A stretch of DNA of 64,000 nt from Stenotrophomonas maltophilia (GCF_002799245.1 NZ_NEQV01000004.1:62001-126000); one strand, 5' to 3'. Positions 1-11,831 are shown, counted from the stretch's first letter. Made by a program: numbers and translations. The notes: generated by a model from the letters alone, not told the origin.

Positions 1-739
1 AACGTTCGAGCCCGGCAGCCATGCATTGGTCAGCGGCGGCGGTGAACCTCGTCGCCGCTTCCTGGATTGGGGCTTGTTCCACGTGGAACCTGATTTCCTG
101 TCCCTGTGGCGTCGCTACTCGAGGGCGCTGAAACAGCGAAATGCCCTGCTCAAGCAAGGCGGCCCATCGCGGATGCTGGATACCTGGGATCACGAGTTGG
201 CCGAGGCAGGAGAGCCCCTCACCAGCCGTCGCCAGCACTACCTTGAGCGCCTGCAGCAGCGCACCGTGGCGCTGGCCGCCAGCCTGGCTCCGCAACTCGG
301 CATCCAGGCACTGGAACTCAGCCCGGGGTGGCGCCGGCACGAGCTTCCGCTGGCCGATGCCCTGCTGCTGGCCCGGGAACGCGACCGCCAGGCCGGGTAT
401 ACCTCGGTTGGCCCGCACCGGGCGGACTGGAGTGTGGATTTCCACAGCATTCCTGGTCGCGACGCGCTGTCACGTGGTCAGGCCAAGCTGACCGCATTGG
501 CCTGCCTGCTGGCGCAGGCCGAGGACTATGCGGAACAGCGTGGCGAATGGCCGGTGATCGCGCTCGACGATCTGGCCTCCGAGCTGGATCGCACTCACCA
601 GGCGCGGGTTCTGGAGCGCCTGCTCAGTGGGCCGGCGCAGATCTTCATCACCGCTACCGAAACCCCGGCGGCGCTGCTGGAGCTGACCCACATCGCCCGG
701 TTCCACGTGGAACATGCACAGATCGTGGCTGTGCCATAG
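1..739 (+). CDS. recF: RecF, C-terminal part (gene begins before the window)
   Basis: The reading frame is open from the left edge, so the start lies outside the window; about 245 residues are visible. RecF is an ABC-type ATPase that loads RecA at single-stranded gaps in the RecFOR pathway. The visible part carries the C-terminal signature region of RecF, with a serine-rich RGQAKL stretch and the Walker B-like [10 protein letters not shown] near its end. gyrB follows directly, which is the usual dnaN-recF-gyrB origin-proximal order. Two CACGTG-centred palindromes lie inside the gene and are listed separately. Identification is secure from motif and context. Confidence 0.95.
   Translation, partial: TFEPGSHALVSGGGEPRRRFLDWGLFHVEPDFLSLWRRYSRALKQRNALLKQGGPSRMLDTWDHELAEAGEPLTSRRQHYLERLQQRTVALAASLAPQLGIQALELSPGWRRHELPLADALLLARERDRQAGYTSVGPHRADWSVDFHSIPGRDALSRGQAKLTALACLLAQAEDYAEQRGEWPVIALDDLASELDRTHQARVLERLLSGPAQIFITATETPAALLELTHIARFHVEHAQIVAVP
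75..90. promoter_or_regulatory. parS-like site inside recF (copy 1)
   Basis: The 16-mer TGTTCCACGTGGAACC differs at the last base from the general ParB-site form TGTTNCACGTGNAACA. It encodes part of a Phe-His-Val-Glu stretch of RecF. ParB sites cluster close to the origin in many bacteria, and recF-gyrB is an origin-proximal location. The match is seen in the sequence; ParB binding is inferred. Confidence 0.5.
699..714. promoter_or_regulatory. parS-like site inside recF (copy 2)
   Basis: The 16-mer GGTTCCACGTGGAACA differs at the first base from the general ParB-site form. It lies 609 bp past the end of copy 1, near the 3' end of recF, and again encodes Phe-His-Val-Glu. Two such palindromes in one gene are more suggestive than one. 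Confidence 0.5.
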
Positions 740-768
740 TGGGCACATCAGGGCCACTCGACCCCGGC

Positions 769-3311
<2,543 letters not shown>

Positions 3312-3378
3312 CACAATCGGGACCTGGCCGGTGCGCGGGGAGCTGCACCGGCCTTCGTCCCTTGAACGCAGGTACCTG

Positions 3379-4227
3379 ATGTCCGCATCCGCCCCGGTCT
3401 CCGCCGCCCCGCCCCCGGTTCCGCCGGCGTCCACCCCGCCGCGCGCCGTGGCACCGTTGGCAGGTTTCTTCATCGACCTGGGCATCGCCGCGGTCACCCT
3501 GGTCGGCCTGAGCATGGTCACCGGTCTGTTCTGGGGCCTCTACCGTGCGATCGTGGTCAGCCGTGCCAACGCCGAGGCCAATGGCGGTGCACTGACACCG
3601 GACACCGTCGGCGCGGTGGTGGGGCAGCCCGGTGCCCTGGCGCAGATCCTGATGGCCTTGGTCGCCACTGGTGGCGCCGCGCTGCTGCTGTACTTCTGGC
3701 GACGCCCGGCAAGCGCCGGCGAACGCCTGGCTTCGCGACAGGCGCTGCAACGGCCTTCCACATGGGGCTGGACCCTGCTGGTGGCCACGCTGATCGTACT
3801 CGGCAGCAATGGCATCGCTTTCCTTTCCAAGCAGTTCGGCATCGAGCCGGTGCCCACCAACGTGGAACTGATGCAGAGCGCGATCGCGCGCTTCCCGCTT
3901 TTCCTGGTGCTGTTTGCGGTCGTCCTCGCTCCCGCCTACGAAGAGCTGCTGTTCCGCCGGGTCCTGTTCGGCCGCCTGTGGCAGGCCGGTCGCCCCTGGC
4001 TGGGTCTCATCCTCAGCAGCCTGGCATTCGCCCTCGTCCACGAAGTGCCCGGTGTGAGCAAGAATTCGCTGCTGGGCATGGCGCAGTTGTGGCTGGTCTA
4101 CGGCGGCATGGGCGCCGCCTTCTGCTGGCTGTACCGCCGCACCGGCACGCTGTGGGCCGCAATCACCGCCCATGCCCTGAACAACGCTGTCGCCCTTGCC
4201 GCCATGGTGTTTCTTGGCGCAACGTAA
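3379..4227 (+). CDS. CPBP-family intramembrane glutamic endopeptidase
   Basis: This 282-residue polytopic membrane protein belongs to the CPBP (Abi/Rce1-like) family. The first motif, EELLFRR, is visible in the stretch AYEELLFRRVLFG, and the second motif has a histidine in FALVHE. Several hydrophobic segments surround these motifs. The N-terminus is rich in Pro and Ala. The ATG at 3379 is preferred to an upstream in-frame start because the upstream residues are not hydrophobic or conserved-looking. It follows gyrB with a gap of 67 bp. The substrate is unknown; bacterial members process peptides or act in bacteriocin self-immunity. Confidence 0.85.
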   Translation: MSASAPVSAAPPPVPPASTPPRAVAPLAGFFIDLGIAAVTLVGLSMVTGLFWGLYRAIVVSRANAEANGGALTPDTVGAVVGQPGALAQILMALVATGGAALLLYFWRRPASAGERLASRQALQRPSTWGWTLLVATLIVLGSNGIAFLSKQFGIEPVPTNVELMQSAIARFPLFLVLFAVVLAPAYEELLFRRVLFGRLWQAGRPWLGLILSSLAFALVHEVPGVSKNSLLGMAQLWLVYGGMGAAFCWLYRRTGTLWAAITAHALNNAVALAAMVFLGAT

Positions 4228-4298
4228 CGCCGTGTCCGCTTGACGAAAGATTAAGCAGCTACGTTACACACTGCACATATGAACACGGGGGTGGACCC

Positions 4299-5105
4299 AT
4301 GAAACAACTGCTGCTGGCCCTTGTCATCACCACCCTGCTCAGCGCCTGCGCGACGACCACGTCGCCGACCGGGCGTCGGCAGATGGTCGGCGGCGTGTCG
4401 CAGGCACAGCTGGACCAACTGGGTGCGCAGGCGTTCGCCGAGACCAAGCAGAAGGAGAAGATCAGCACTGATGGCCGCCAGAACGGCTATGTGCAGTGCG
4501 TGGTCAACGCCCTGGTCGCACAGTTGCCACCTCAGTACCGTGGCGTACGGTGGGAGACCGCGGTATTTGTCGACAAGGAACCCAACGCCTTTGCCCTGCC
4601 AGGCGGCAAAGTGGGTGTGAACACCGGCATCTTCACCGTCGCCAAGAACCAGGACCAGTTGGCTGCCGTGATCGGCCATGAGATCGGTCATGTCATCGCG
4701 CGTCACCATGAAGAACGCATCACCCGGCAGATGGGCGCGCAGACCGGCCTGGCCGTGCTGGGCGCGCTGGCCGGTGCCGCCTATGGCGATGGTGCCGCCA
4801 GTACGGTCAACCAGCTGGGCGGCATGGGCGCGCAGACGGCCTTCCTGCTGCCGGGCTCGCGGACCCAGGAAAGCGAGGCCGACGTCATCGGCCAGCGACT
4901 GATGGCGCAGGCCGGATTCAATCCGGCCCAGGCCGTGGACCTGTGGCAGAACATGATGGCCGCCAGCGGCGGCCGCAGCCCGCAATGGCTGTCCACCCAC
5001 CCCGATCCGGCCAACCGGATCCAGGAGCTGCGACGCGATGCACCGGGCCTGACGCCGGTCTATCAGCAGGCCCAGGCGGCCGGGCTGCGGCCAAAGTGCG
5101 GATGA
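4299..5105 (+). CDS. M48-family metalloprotease lipoprotein (LoiP/YcaL-like)
   Basis: This 268-residue protein starts with a lipoprotein signal peptide ending in the lipobox LLSAC. The zinc-protease motif HEIGH lies in the segment VIGHEIGHVIARHH, with a third ligand region downstream in QESEADVIGQR. It is likely a periplasmic, membrane-anchored zinc protease of the M48 group involved in envelope quality control, like LoiP and YcaL. The start at 4299 is fixed by the signal peptide. It is a separate unit from the genes on either side. Confidence 0.9.
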   Translation: MKQLLLALVITTLLSACATTTSPTGRRQMVGGVSQAQLDQLGAQAFAETKQKEKISTDGRQNGYVQCVVNALVAQLPPQYRGVRWETAVFVDKEPNAFALPGGKVGVNTGIFTVAKNQDQLAAVIGHEIGHVIARHHEERITRQMGAQTGLAVLGALAGAAYGDGAASTVNQLGGMGAQTAFLLPGSRTQESEADVIGQRLMAQAGFNPAQAVDLWQNMMAASGGRSPQWLSTHPDPANRIQELRRDAPGLTPVYQQAQAAGLRPKCG

Positions 5106-5237
5106 GTGCGCAGTTCTATGCTGTATTGCAGCACATAAAACGATTTCTCACGCCATCTGTTTCTGATACGTTTGGCGGCTCAGATTTTTCTGACAGTCCG
5201 ACTTTGCCGCTATCCGGCGGTTCGATCGAGGTGAACG

Positions 5238-6431
5238 ATGATTTTCCGTAACCACAAAGCTGTGCTTTCCGTCCTCGTCGCGACCGCCCTGACCGGCGCC
5301 GTGGTCACCGATGCCTTCGCGCAGTCCTCGCGTTCCTCCGACCGTGGCAGCCGCGGTGGCAGCAGCAAGCAGGCCAAGGCCGAACCGCTGTACCCGAATG
5401 CGACCCGCCAGGAGCCGACCGCCAAGGCCTCGGCCAAGATGGGCAGCAAGCTGCAGAAAATGATTGACAGCTACAACAAGGAAAAGTTCCCGGAAACGCG
5501 CGAGCAGGCCGACGCGATCCTGGCCGACAGCGCTTCCAACGAGTACGACAAGTCGCTGGCCGCGCAGCTTGCCTCGCAGGCCGCCTACCAGACCGATGAC
5601 GTGCCGGGCGCGATCGCGTACCTGAAGCAGGTGATCCAGTTCAACGGCCTGGACAACAACGGGCACTTCCAGTCGATGCTGATGCTGGGCCAGCTGCAGC
5701 TGCAGGAAGACAAGACCGCCGAAGGCCTGGCCACCCTGGACAAGTACTTCGCCGAGAGCAAGTCGACCAAGCCGGAAGAGCTGATCGCCAAGGGCCAGGC
5801 CCTGTACCAGCTGGAGCGCTACCAGGAAGCGATCCCGGTGCTGAAGCAGGCCATCGCCGGCGCCGCCGAGCCGAAGGACAACTGGAACCAGCTGCTGATG
5901 GCGGCCCTGTCCGAAGCCGGCCAGACCGGTGAGGCCGTGCAGGCCGCAGAAGCCCTGGCGGCCAAGAACCCGACGGACAAGAAGGCCCAGCTGAACCTGG
6001 CCAACATGTACATGCAGGCTGACCAGATGCCGAAGGCCGCCGCGGTGATGGACAAGCTGCGCAGCAGCGGCCAGCTCACCGAAGAGCGCGAGTACAAGCA
6101 GCTGTACTCGATCTATGCCAACACCGAGAACAAGGAAAAGGACGTCATCGCGGTCATCAACGAAGGGTTGCAGAAGGGCATCCTGAAGCCGGACTACCAG
6201 GTCTACCTGGCGCTGGCCCAGTCCTACTACTACTCCGACCAGGTGCCGCAGGCGATCGATGCGTGGCAGAAGGCCGCCCCGCTCTCCAAGGACGGTGAGA
6301 CCTACCTGAACCTGGCACGCGTCCTGCATGCCGAAGGTCGCGTCCCCGAGGCCAAGCAGGCCGCCCAGCAGGCGCTGGCGAAGGGCGTGAAGAACCAGGC
6401 TGATGCCAAAAAAATCATCAACCTGAAGTAA
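5238..6431 (+). CDS. Periplasmic tetratricopeptide-repeat protein
   Basis: This 397-residue protein has a cleavable signal peptide (hydrophobic core at about residues 9-24, then AFAQ). A basic, serine-rich linker follows, and the rest is built from repeated helical pairs with TPR spacing, for example ALYQLERYQEAIPVLKQA. It sits immediately upstream of tonB-exbB-exbD, which suggests an envelope role linked to energy-dependent uptake. TPR proteins are scaffolds; no catalytic motif is seen. The partner is not identifiable from sequence. Confidence 0.8.
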   Translation: MIFRNHKAVLSVLVATALTGAVVTDAFAQSSRSSDRGSRGGSSKQAKAEPLYPNATRQEPTAKASAKMGSKLQKMIDSYNKEKFPETREQADAILADSASNEYDKSLAAQLASQAAYQTDDVPGAIAYLKQVIQFNGLDNNGHFQSMLMLGQLQLQEDKTAEGLATLDKYFAESKSTKPEELIAKGQALYQLERYQEAIPVLKQAIAGAAEPKDNWNQLLMAALSEAGQTGEAVQAAEALAAKNPTDKKAQLNLANMYMQADQMPKAAAVMDKLRSSGQLTEEREYKQLYSIYANTENKEKDVIAVINEGLQKGILKPDYQVYLALAQSYYYSDQVPQAIDAWQKAAPLSKDGETYLNLARVLHAEGRVPEAKQAAQQALAKGVKNQADAKKIINLK

Positions 6432-6574
6432 GTAGGAATAACGCCTGAATGCCTGCTCAGTTGATGCGCAGGCGCTCAGGATTGGTATAAGCTTGGAGGT
6501 TCCTGCGGTGTCATGCACCGCTGATCAGGGATCCCGCCCCCGGGATTCCGGCCCCACTATTGAGCTCTTGGCGC

Positions 6575-7243
6575 ATGACGGAACAACTAGTCGTTCACCG
6601 GTACGAACAACCCGATGACAAGGGGCTGAGCTGGCCTCGCATCGTCGGCATCGCGTTTGTAATCGCCCTGCATCTGGCCGCCTTCATGATGCTCCTGATC
6701 CCCGCCGTGGCCCCCAAGGCCGTGGCTGAGAAGGAGCGTAACGTCATGGTGACCATCGTCGACGCACCGCCGCCGCCGCCCCCGCCGCCGCCGCCGCCGC
6801 CGCCGACCGATACTCCGCCGCCGCCGGTGAAGAATCTGTCGCCGCCGAAGCCGTCGCCGGTCCCGCCGCCGCCGCAGGCGCCGGTCGTGGACGTGCCGGA
6901 ACCGCGCCCGAACGATATCGTCACCCCGCCGTCGCCCCCGTCGCCGCCGGCTCCGCCGACCTCGATCGAGGCCAGCGTGGACATCTCGTCGAAGGCCATG
7001 AATCCGCCGCGCTACCCGCCGGCAGCCTTCCGCGCTGGTATCCAGGGCGAAGTGATCCTGATCATTGATGTCGATGCCAGCGGCAACGTCACCAATGTCA
7101 CGGTGGAAAAGTCCAGCCGTAACCGCGACCTGGACCGTGCTGCGATGGAAGCGGCTCGCAAGTGGCGCTTCAACGCCGCTGAATCTGGCGGTAAGAAGGC
7201 GGCAGGTCGCGTTCGCGTCCCGGTCAACTTTGCGCTGAACTGA
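6575..7243 (+). CDS. tonB: TonB, energy transducer for outer-membrane transport
   Basis: This 222-residue protein has the TonB layout: a short cytoplasmic N-terminus, one membrane helix at about residues 25-45 (IAFVIALHLAAFMMLLIPAV), a very proline-rich periplasmic spacer (with a run of consecutive prolines encoded by CCG repeats at about 6766-6806) and a C-terminal TonB domain with the PRYPPAAFRAGIQGEV segment. It couples the proton-motive force harvested by ExbB/ExbD to TonB-dependent receptors. exbB and two exbD genes follow on the same strand. The ATG at 6575 is preferred to a TTG 15 bp upstream. Confidence 0.95.
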   Translation: MTEQLVVHRYEQPDDKGLSWPRIVGIAFVIALHLAAFMMLLIPAVAPKAVAEKERNVMVTIVDAPPPPPPPPPPPPPTDTPPPPVKNLSPPKPSPVPPPPQAPVVDVPEPRPNDIVTPPSPPSPPAPPTSIEASVDISSKAMNPPRYPPAAFRAGIQGEVILIIDVDASGNVTNVTVEKSSRNRDLDRAAMEAARKWRFNAAESGGKKAAGRVRVPVNFALN

Positions 7244-7337
7244 TGCGCCCGGGTGGCCGCCTGGCCACCCCCGCTCCCAGTTCGATTGTTTAGCTTAGCT
7301 ACACCCTTTATCACCACACACAACAAAGGTAAGCGTC

Positions 7338-8099
7338 ATGCTGCAGGAAATTTTCATCGCCGCTGCTGCCGGGGGCAATCCGTCCAACGCCCTGTCGCAG
7401 ATGGGCTTCGAGCACCTGATCCACGAAATGACCACCAAGCCGGGTGATTTCGCGGTTTCCTGGGTCGTGCTGCTGACCCTGATCGCCATGTCGGCCATGT
7501 CCTGGTACTGGACCGTCATCAACATCTTCCGTGCCACCCGCCTGAAGAGCGCCGCTGATCGCGTCGTCAGCCTGTTCTGGGACACCCCGAACGCGCAGGA
7601 CGCCATCCGTGCGATGGAAGAACAGCCGGCTTCGGAGCCGTTCTCGAAGATCGCCCTGGACGCTGCCCAGGCAGCTGCCCACCACCAGCGCGCTGAAGGC
7701 GGTGCTACCGGCGGCGTCGGTGAGAACCTGAGCCGTTCGGAGTTCGTCGACCGCGCTCTGCGTCAGGCCGTCACCCGCGAAAGCAACAAGCTGCAGTCGG
7801 GCATGACCCTGCTGGCCACCGTCGGCGCGACCGCTCCGTTCGTCGGTCTGCTGGGTACCGTGTGGGGCATCTACGGCGCGCTGATCAAGATCGGTGCCAC
7901 CGGCTCCGCTTCGATCGACGCCGTTGCCGGCCCGGTGGGTGAAGCGCTGATCATGACCGCGATCGGTCTGTTCGTCGCGATCCCGGCCGTGTTCGCCTTC
8001 AACTTCTTCAGCAAGATCAACAGCGCGACCATCAGCAAGTTCGATACCTTCGCGCACGACCTGCACGACTTCTTCGCCACCGGTTCGCGCGTCCGCTAA
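7338..8099 (+). CDS. exbB: ExbB, proton-channel subunit of the TonB motor
   Basis: This 253-residue protein has three membrane segments and the MotA/TolQ/ExbB proton-channel domain. The diagnostic stretch GLLGTVWGIYGALIKIG and the later PVGEALIMTAIGLFVAIPAVFAFN are present. ExbB forms a pentamer around ExbD and drives TonB. A hairpin (GGGTGGCC/GGCCACCC, 7252-7271) sits between tonB and exbB and may tune the relative expression of the two genes. Confidence 0.95.
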   Translation: MLQEIFIAAAAGGNPSNALSQMGFEHLIHEMTTKPGDFAVSWVVLLTLIAMSAMSWYWTVINIFRATRLKSAADRVVSLFWDTPNAQDAIRAMEEQPASEPFSKIALDAAQAAAHHQRAEGGATGGVGENLSRSEFVDRALRQAVTRESNKLQSGMTLLATVGATAPFVGLLGTVWGIYGALIKIGATGSASIDAVAGPVGEALIMTAIGLFVAIPAVFAFNFFSKINSATISKFDTFAHDLHDFFATGSRVR

Positions 8100-8160
8100 T
8101 TGCGGCGCGCGTCACCCAGCGACGAAGTAAGTAGTCACCAAGATCTAGACGGAGCCCGTT

Positions 8161-8586
8161 ATGGCTTTCAGTAGTGGTAACAGCGGCGGCCCCATGGCCG
8201 ACATCAACGTTACGCCCCTCGTGGACGTGATGCTGGTGCTGCTGATCATCTTCATCATCACGGCGCCCCTGATGTCCCACAAGGTCAAGGTGGATCTGCC
8301 GGAAGCCAACCTGATCCAGAAGCCGGAAGATGCTGAAAAGCGTCCGAACCCGATCACGCTGGCAGTCAAGGAAGACGGCTCGATCTACTGGAACGACGAA
8401 GAAATCAACAAGCAGACTCTCGAGTCCCGCTTGGCGACCGCCGCACAGCAGACCCCGCAGCCGCCGCTGAACCTGCGTGGTGACCGCACCACCAAGATGC
8501 GCGTCATCAACGACCTGACCAAGGTCGCGCAGGAACAGGGCATGCTGGACGTCGGCTTCGTTGCGACCAAAGAAAAGGGGCAATAA
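8161..8586 (+). CDS. exbD: ExbD (first copy)
   Basis: This 141-residue protein has a single N-terminal membrane helix ([17 protein letters not shown]) with the conserved aspartate in PLVDVML that carries protons in the ExbBD motor, followed by a periplasmic domain. Downstream of exbB and only a few bases from the second exbD, it is part of one operon. The two ExbD proteins share almost identical N-termini but diverge in the periplasmic part, as is common in Xanthomonadaceae. Confidence 0.95.
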   Translation: MAFSSGNSGGPMADINVTPLVDVMLVLLIIFIITAPLMSHKVKVDLPEANLIQKPEDAEKRPNPITLAVKEDGSIYWNDEEINKQTLESRLATAAQQTPQPPLNLRGDRTTKMRVINDLTKVAQEQGMLDVGFVATKEKGQ

Positions 8587-8589
8587 GCC

Positions 8590-9003
8590 ATGGCATTCAG
8601 TAGTGGTGGTGGCAAGGGCCCCATGGCAGACATCAACGTCACGCCCCTCGTGGACGTGATGCTGGTTCTGCTGATCATCTTCATCGTGACCGCGCCGATC
8701 ATGACGTACCCGATCGCCGTGGACCTGCCGCAGCGCGTGCTCAACCCACCGCCGCAGCTGGTCGAACCGCCGCCGCCGATCGAACTGAAGATCGACGCCA
8801 GCAACCAGGTCTCGTGGAACAACAGCCCGATCAATACCAGCGAGCTGCAGCAGCGGATGGAGCAGGAGGTCCAGCGTGACCCGACCAACCAGCCGGAACT
8901 GCGCATCGACGCCAGCCCGGATTCCGAGTACGACGTGATGGCCAAGGTTCTGGCCGCCGCGAAGAATGCTCAGATGAAGAAGATCGGTTTTGTGCAGCAG
9001 TAA
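8590..9003 (+). CDS. exbD: ExbD (second copy)
   Basis: This 137-residue paralogue starts 4 bp after the first exbD stop. The N-terminal segment, including [18 protein letters not shown] with the proton-carrying aspartate, is nearly the same as in the first copy. The periplasmic part has a different, proline-rich sequence. In Xanthomonas a second ExbD is needed only for some conditions; the same division may hold here, by inference. Confidence 0.95.
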   Translation: MAFSSGGGKGPMADINVTPLVDVMLVLLIIFIVTAPIMTYPIAVDLPQRVLNPPPQLVEPPPPIELKIDASNQVSWNNSPINTSELQQRMEQEVQRDPTNQPELRIDASPDSEYDVMAKVLAAAKNAQMKKIGFVQQ

Positions 9004-9040
9004 ACGCGACACCGCAATACAACAGTCATGACGCGACTGC

Positions 9041-9072
9041 AGACGCCCCTGGAGACAGGGGCGTCTTTTTTT
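9041..9072 (+). terminator. Rho-independent terminator after exbD
   Basis: A perfect 10-bp stem (AGACGCCCCT / AGGGGCGTCT, loop GGAGAC) is followed by a run of seven T residues. It ends the tonB-exbB-exbD-exbD operon. Confidence 0.95.
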
Positions 9073-9090
9073 CGTCTGTGGAATGCAGTC

Positions 9091-9131
9091 GGGGTCAGAT
9101 CCCTTTTCCTGCGGAAAAGGGATCTGACCCC
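9091..9131. repeat. Perfect 19-bp inverted repeat (GGGGTCAGATCCC type)
   Basis: Two 19-bp arms beginning GGGGTCAGATCCC are separated by only TGC and match perfectly. The hairpin is just upstream of the cardiolipin synthase gene and lacks a T-run, so it is not a simple terminator. It may be a dispersed palindromic repeat unit. Confidence 0.7.
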
Positions 9132-9162
9132 AACAGGCAGCATGCGCCGCTATGATCGGCGG

Positions 9163-10623
9163 ATGCTCGCCCTCTTCGACTCCCTGCGCCACTGGCTCGA
9201 CGGCATCGCCCACCTCGGCACGATCCTGGCGGTGGCCTACCTGCTGTACCTGTTCGCGCTGGCGGGCTGGATCATGCTGCAGAAGCGCGAGCCGGTGGCC
9301 ACGCTGAGCTGGATCCTTTCATTGGCGCTGCTCCCCTACCTCGGGCTCTTCATCTACTACCTGCTGGGCCCGCAGAAGGTGAAGCGGCAGCGTCTGCGCC
9401 GTGGCCGTGCACGCTCGGGCATGGAGCACTACAGCGATGTCTGCCCGCCGGATTCGGACTGCACCGAGCTGGCCAAGGTTGCCCAGGCCACCACCGGACT
9501 GGCGCCAAGCAGTGCCACCGAGGTGACCTGGCTGGTGGACGGCGCGGCCACCTATGCCGCGCTGCTCGACGCCATCGCGCAGGCGCGCGACCACGTGCAC
9601 CTGGAGTACTACATCTTCAATCCCGACCATGCCGGTACCGCCCTGCGCGATGCGCTGGTCGAACGCGCGCAGGCCGGTGTGCAGGTGCGCCTGCTGCTGG
9701 ATGCGGTCGGCTCTTCCGCCCTGCCCCGCCGCTTCCTGCAGCCGTTGCTGGACGCCGGCGGTGAGGCCATCTGGTTCCATCCGCGGCAGCTGCTGAAGCC
9801 GTTCAAGCGCCCGTGGTTGAACCTGCGCACCCACCGCAAGCTGGTGATCGTCGACGGTCGCCTCGCCTTTACCGGTGGCATCAACATCACCGACGAGGAA
9901 GACGAGAGCCGCCGGCCCGACGCCTACCGCGACCTGCACATGCGCATCCGCGGCCATGTGGTGCGCAGCCTGCAGCTGGTGTTCGCCGAGGACTGGCTCT
10001 ACGCCAGTGGCCAGGACCACTCCCGTTTCGACATCGCCCGGCTGTGGCCGGCCGACATGCCGCTGCGCGCGGACGGACCGATCAGTGCGCAGGTGCTGGT
10101 GTCCGGCCCCGACTCGGGCTGGGAGACCATCCACCGGCTGCATGTGGCCGCGATCCAGGAAGCGCACGAGCGGGTATGGCTGGTCACGCCCTATTTCGTG
10201 CCGGGCGAAGCAGCGCGGATGGCGCTGACCTCGGCCGCACTGGGCGGCCTGGATGTGCGCCTGCTGGTACCGAAGATGAGCGATTCCTGGTTCGTCACCC
10301 AGGCCGCACGCTCCTACTTCGACGAGCTGCTGCATGCCGGCGTGAAGATCTACGAGTACGGCCCGCGCATGCTGCATACCAAGGCGTTCATCGCCGATGA
10401 CGACGTCTGCATTGTCGGCAGTGCCAACTTCGACCACCGCAGCTTCCGCCTGAACTTCGAGCTGTCGATGATGATCAGCGACCGTGACCGCGTGGCGGCC
10501 CTGGCCGAGCTGCTGCAGGGCGAATTCGACCGCGCCACCCGGGTGCACGACCAGGCCGGGCGCTCGCTGTGGCTGCACCGCCTGCCCGAGGCCTTCGCCC
10601 GGCTGGCCTCGCCGCTGCTCTGA
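9163..10623 (+). CDS. cls: Cardiolipin synthase (phospholipase D family)
   Basis: This protein of about 486 residues makes cardiolipin from phosphatidyl donors at the inner membrane. It has two N-terminal membrane helices and two HKD catalytic motifs: THRKLVIVDGRLAFTGG in the first half and LHTKAFIADDDVCIVGSANF in the second. Two in-frame ATGs (9142 and 9163) are possible; the second is chosen because the hydrophobic region starts soon after it. The open frame extends upstream through the exbD terminator and hairpin, and that extension is not coding. Confidence 0.93.
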   Translation: MLALFDSLRHWLDGIAHLGTILAVAYLLYLFALAGWIMLQKREPVATLSWILSLALLPYLGLFIYYLLGPQKVKRQRLRRGRARSGMEHYSDVCPPDSDCTELAKVAQATTGLAPSSATEVTWLVDGAATYAALLDAIAQARDHVHLEYYIFNPDHAGTALRDALVERAQAGVQVRLLLDAVGSSALPRRFLQPLLDAGGEAIWFHPRQLLKPFKRPWLNLRTHRKLVIVDGRLAFTGGINITDEEDESRRPDAYRDLHMRIRGHVVRSLQLVFAEDWLYASGQDHSRFDIARLWPADMPLRADGPISAQVLVSGPDSGWETIHRLHVAAIQEAHERVWLVTPYFVPGEAARMALTSAALGGLDVRLLVPKMSDSWFVTQAARSYFDELLHAGVKIYEYGPRMLHTKAFIADDDVCIVGSANFDHRSFRLNFELSMMISDRDRVAALAELLQGEFDRATRVHDQAGRSLWLHRLPEAFARLASPLL

Positions 10624-10663
10624 GGCAGCGCTACACTGCGGCGATCATCCGGGGAGCCCGACT

Positions 10664-10933
10664 ATGTACTGGTTGTACCTGCTGCTGGCGCTGGGCTGCT
10701 TTGCCTTTGCGCTGAAGACCCCCAGCGCGGGGTTGATGACCCTGTGCCTGCTGGCTGCCCTCGCCTTCCTGCTGGCCTGGGTACGCGGCCGCTACGTGGC
10801 CCGTTTCGGTGACCTGCAGCGCGACCCGGCCACCCTGATCGATGCCGAGGAACTGCGCCGCCTGCGCGAACAGGCCCAGGCCCGCCGCGGTGACAACCAT
10901 AACGACCACGACCCATCCCCTCTTTCCAAGTAG
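10664..10933 (+). CDS. Small membrane protein of unknown function
   Basis: This 89-residue protein has two N-terminal hydrophobic segments (WLYLLLALGCFAFAL and LMTLCLLAALAFLLAWV) and a charged C-terminal tail rich in Arg, Asp and His. It lies 40 bp after cls and 9 bp before pdxJ, so it is probably co-transcribed with both. I do not recognise a family. Confidence 0.7.
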   Translation: MYWLYLLLALGCFAFALKTPSAGLMTLCLLAALAFLLAWVRGRYVARFGDLQRDPATLIDAEELRRLREQAQARRGDNHNDHDPSPLSK

Positions 10934-10942
10934 TTCCGTTCC

Positions 10943-11686
10943 ATGACCCAGCTCAGCGTCAACGTCAACAAGATCGCCGTCCTGCGCAACTCGCGTGGCG
11001 GCGCCGAACCGGACGTGGTGCGTGCCGCCCAGGCCTGCCTGGATGCCGGTGCACATGGCATCACCGTGCATCCGCGGCCTGACCGCCGCCACATCACCGC
11101 CGAGGACGTGCTGGCCCTGTCCACGCTGACCCGCGCGCGTGGCGTTGAATTCAACATCGAAGGCAATCCGTTCGCGCCGCCGCGCGAGGGTTACCCGGGG
11201 CTGCTGCCGCTGTGCGAACAGACCCGTCCGGCGCAGGCCACCCTGGTGCCCGACGGCGACGGCCAGATCACCTCGGACCATGGATTCGACTTCGAGCGGG
11301 ATGCCGAGCGCCTGCGTCCGCTGGTGGCAGCACTGAAGGCCATGGGGTGCCGGGTCAGCCTGTTCGTCGACGCGGGCAACCCGCTGCTGGAGCAGGCAGC
11401 CGAGGTCGGTGCCGACCGCATCGAGTTGTACACCGGCCCGTACGCGGAAGCGCATGCGGCTGGCGATGCCGAGGCGATGCTGGCGCTGTTCGCCACCGCC
11501 GCGCGGCGTGCGCAGGCGGTGGGCCTGGGCGTCAACGCGGGACACGACCTGTCGCAGGACAACCTGCGCGATTTCCTGGCCCACGTGCCGGAGGTGCTGG
11601 AGGTTTCGATCGGTCATGCGCTGATCGGCGAGGCGCTGTATGACGGGCTGGATGCCACGGTGCGGGGCTATCTGGCTCTGCTGTGA
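10943..11686 (+). CDS. pdxJ: Pyridoxine 5'-phosphate synthase
   Basis: This 247-residue TIM-barrel enzyme condenses 1-deoxyxylulose 5-phosphate with 3-amino-2-oxopropyl phosphate in the DXP-dependent vitamin B6 pathway. The family N-terminus [17 protein letters not shown] and the segments [18 protein letters not shown] and GVNAGHDL are all visible. Length fits the family. Confidence 0.97.
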   Translation: MTQLSVNVNKIAVLRNSRGGAEPDVVRAAQACLDAGAHGITVHPRPDRRHITAEDVLALSTLTRARGVEFNIEGNPFAPPREGYPGLLPLCEQTRPAQATLVPDGDGQITSDHGFDFERDAERLRPLVAALKAMGCRVSLFVDAGNPLLEQAAEVGADRIELYTGPYAEAHAAGDAEAMLALFATAARRAQAVGLGVNAGHDLSQDNLRDFLAHVPEVLEVSIGHALIGEALYDGLDATVRGYLALL

Positions 11687-11690
11687 CCGC

Positions 11691-11767
11691 TTGATACAGC
11701 CGAGCGTGGCCTCGGCTCCACAGTGGATACGGGGGCCTTGTAGAGCTGAGCCCATGCTCGGCTCAGC
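11691..11767. repeat. SMAG-type palindromes (GTAG repeat), two units
   Basis: A stem-loop beginning GTAG at 11740 (stem AGCTGAGCC... pairing with ...GGCTCAG) matches the GTAG palindromes (SMAG) described in Stenotrophomonas maltophilia. A second GC-rich palindrome (CAGCCGAG ... CTCGGCT) lies just before it at about 11698-11720 and looks like a degenerate copy in opposite orientation. This supports the genus assignment. Confidence 0.65.
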
Positions 11768-11831
11768 CTCGCCCTCAACCCTTCAGGTGGCCGTCGCAGC
11801 CATTGAGACGGCCGCGACGTACGCTGCCGCA

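Noticed and set aside
5148-6518. 456-codon frame opposite the TPR gene
   Set aside because: Antisense shadow; the plus strand has a signal peptide and TPR repeats.
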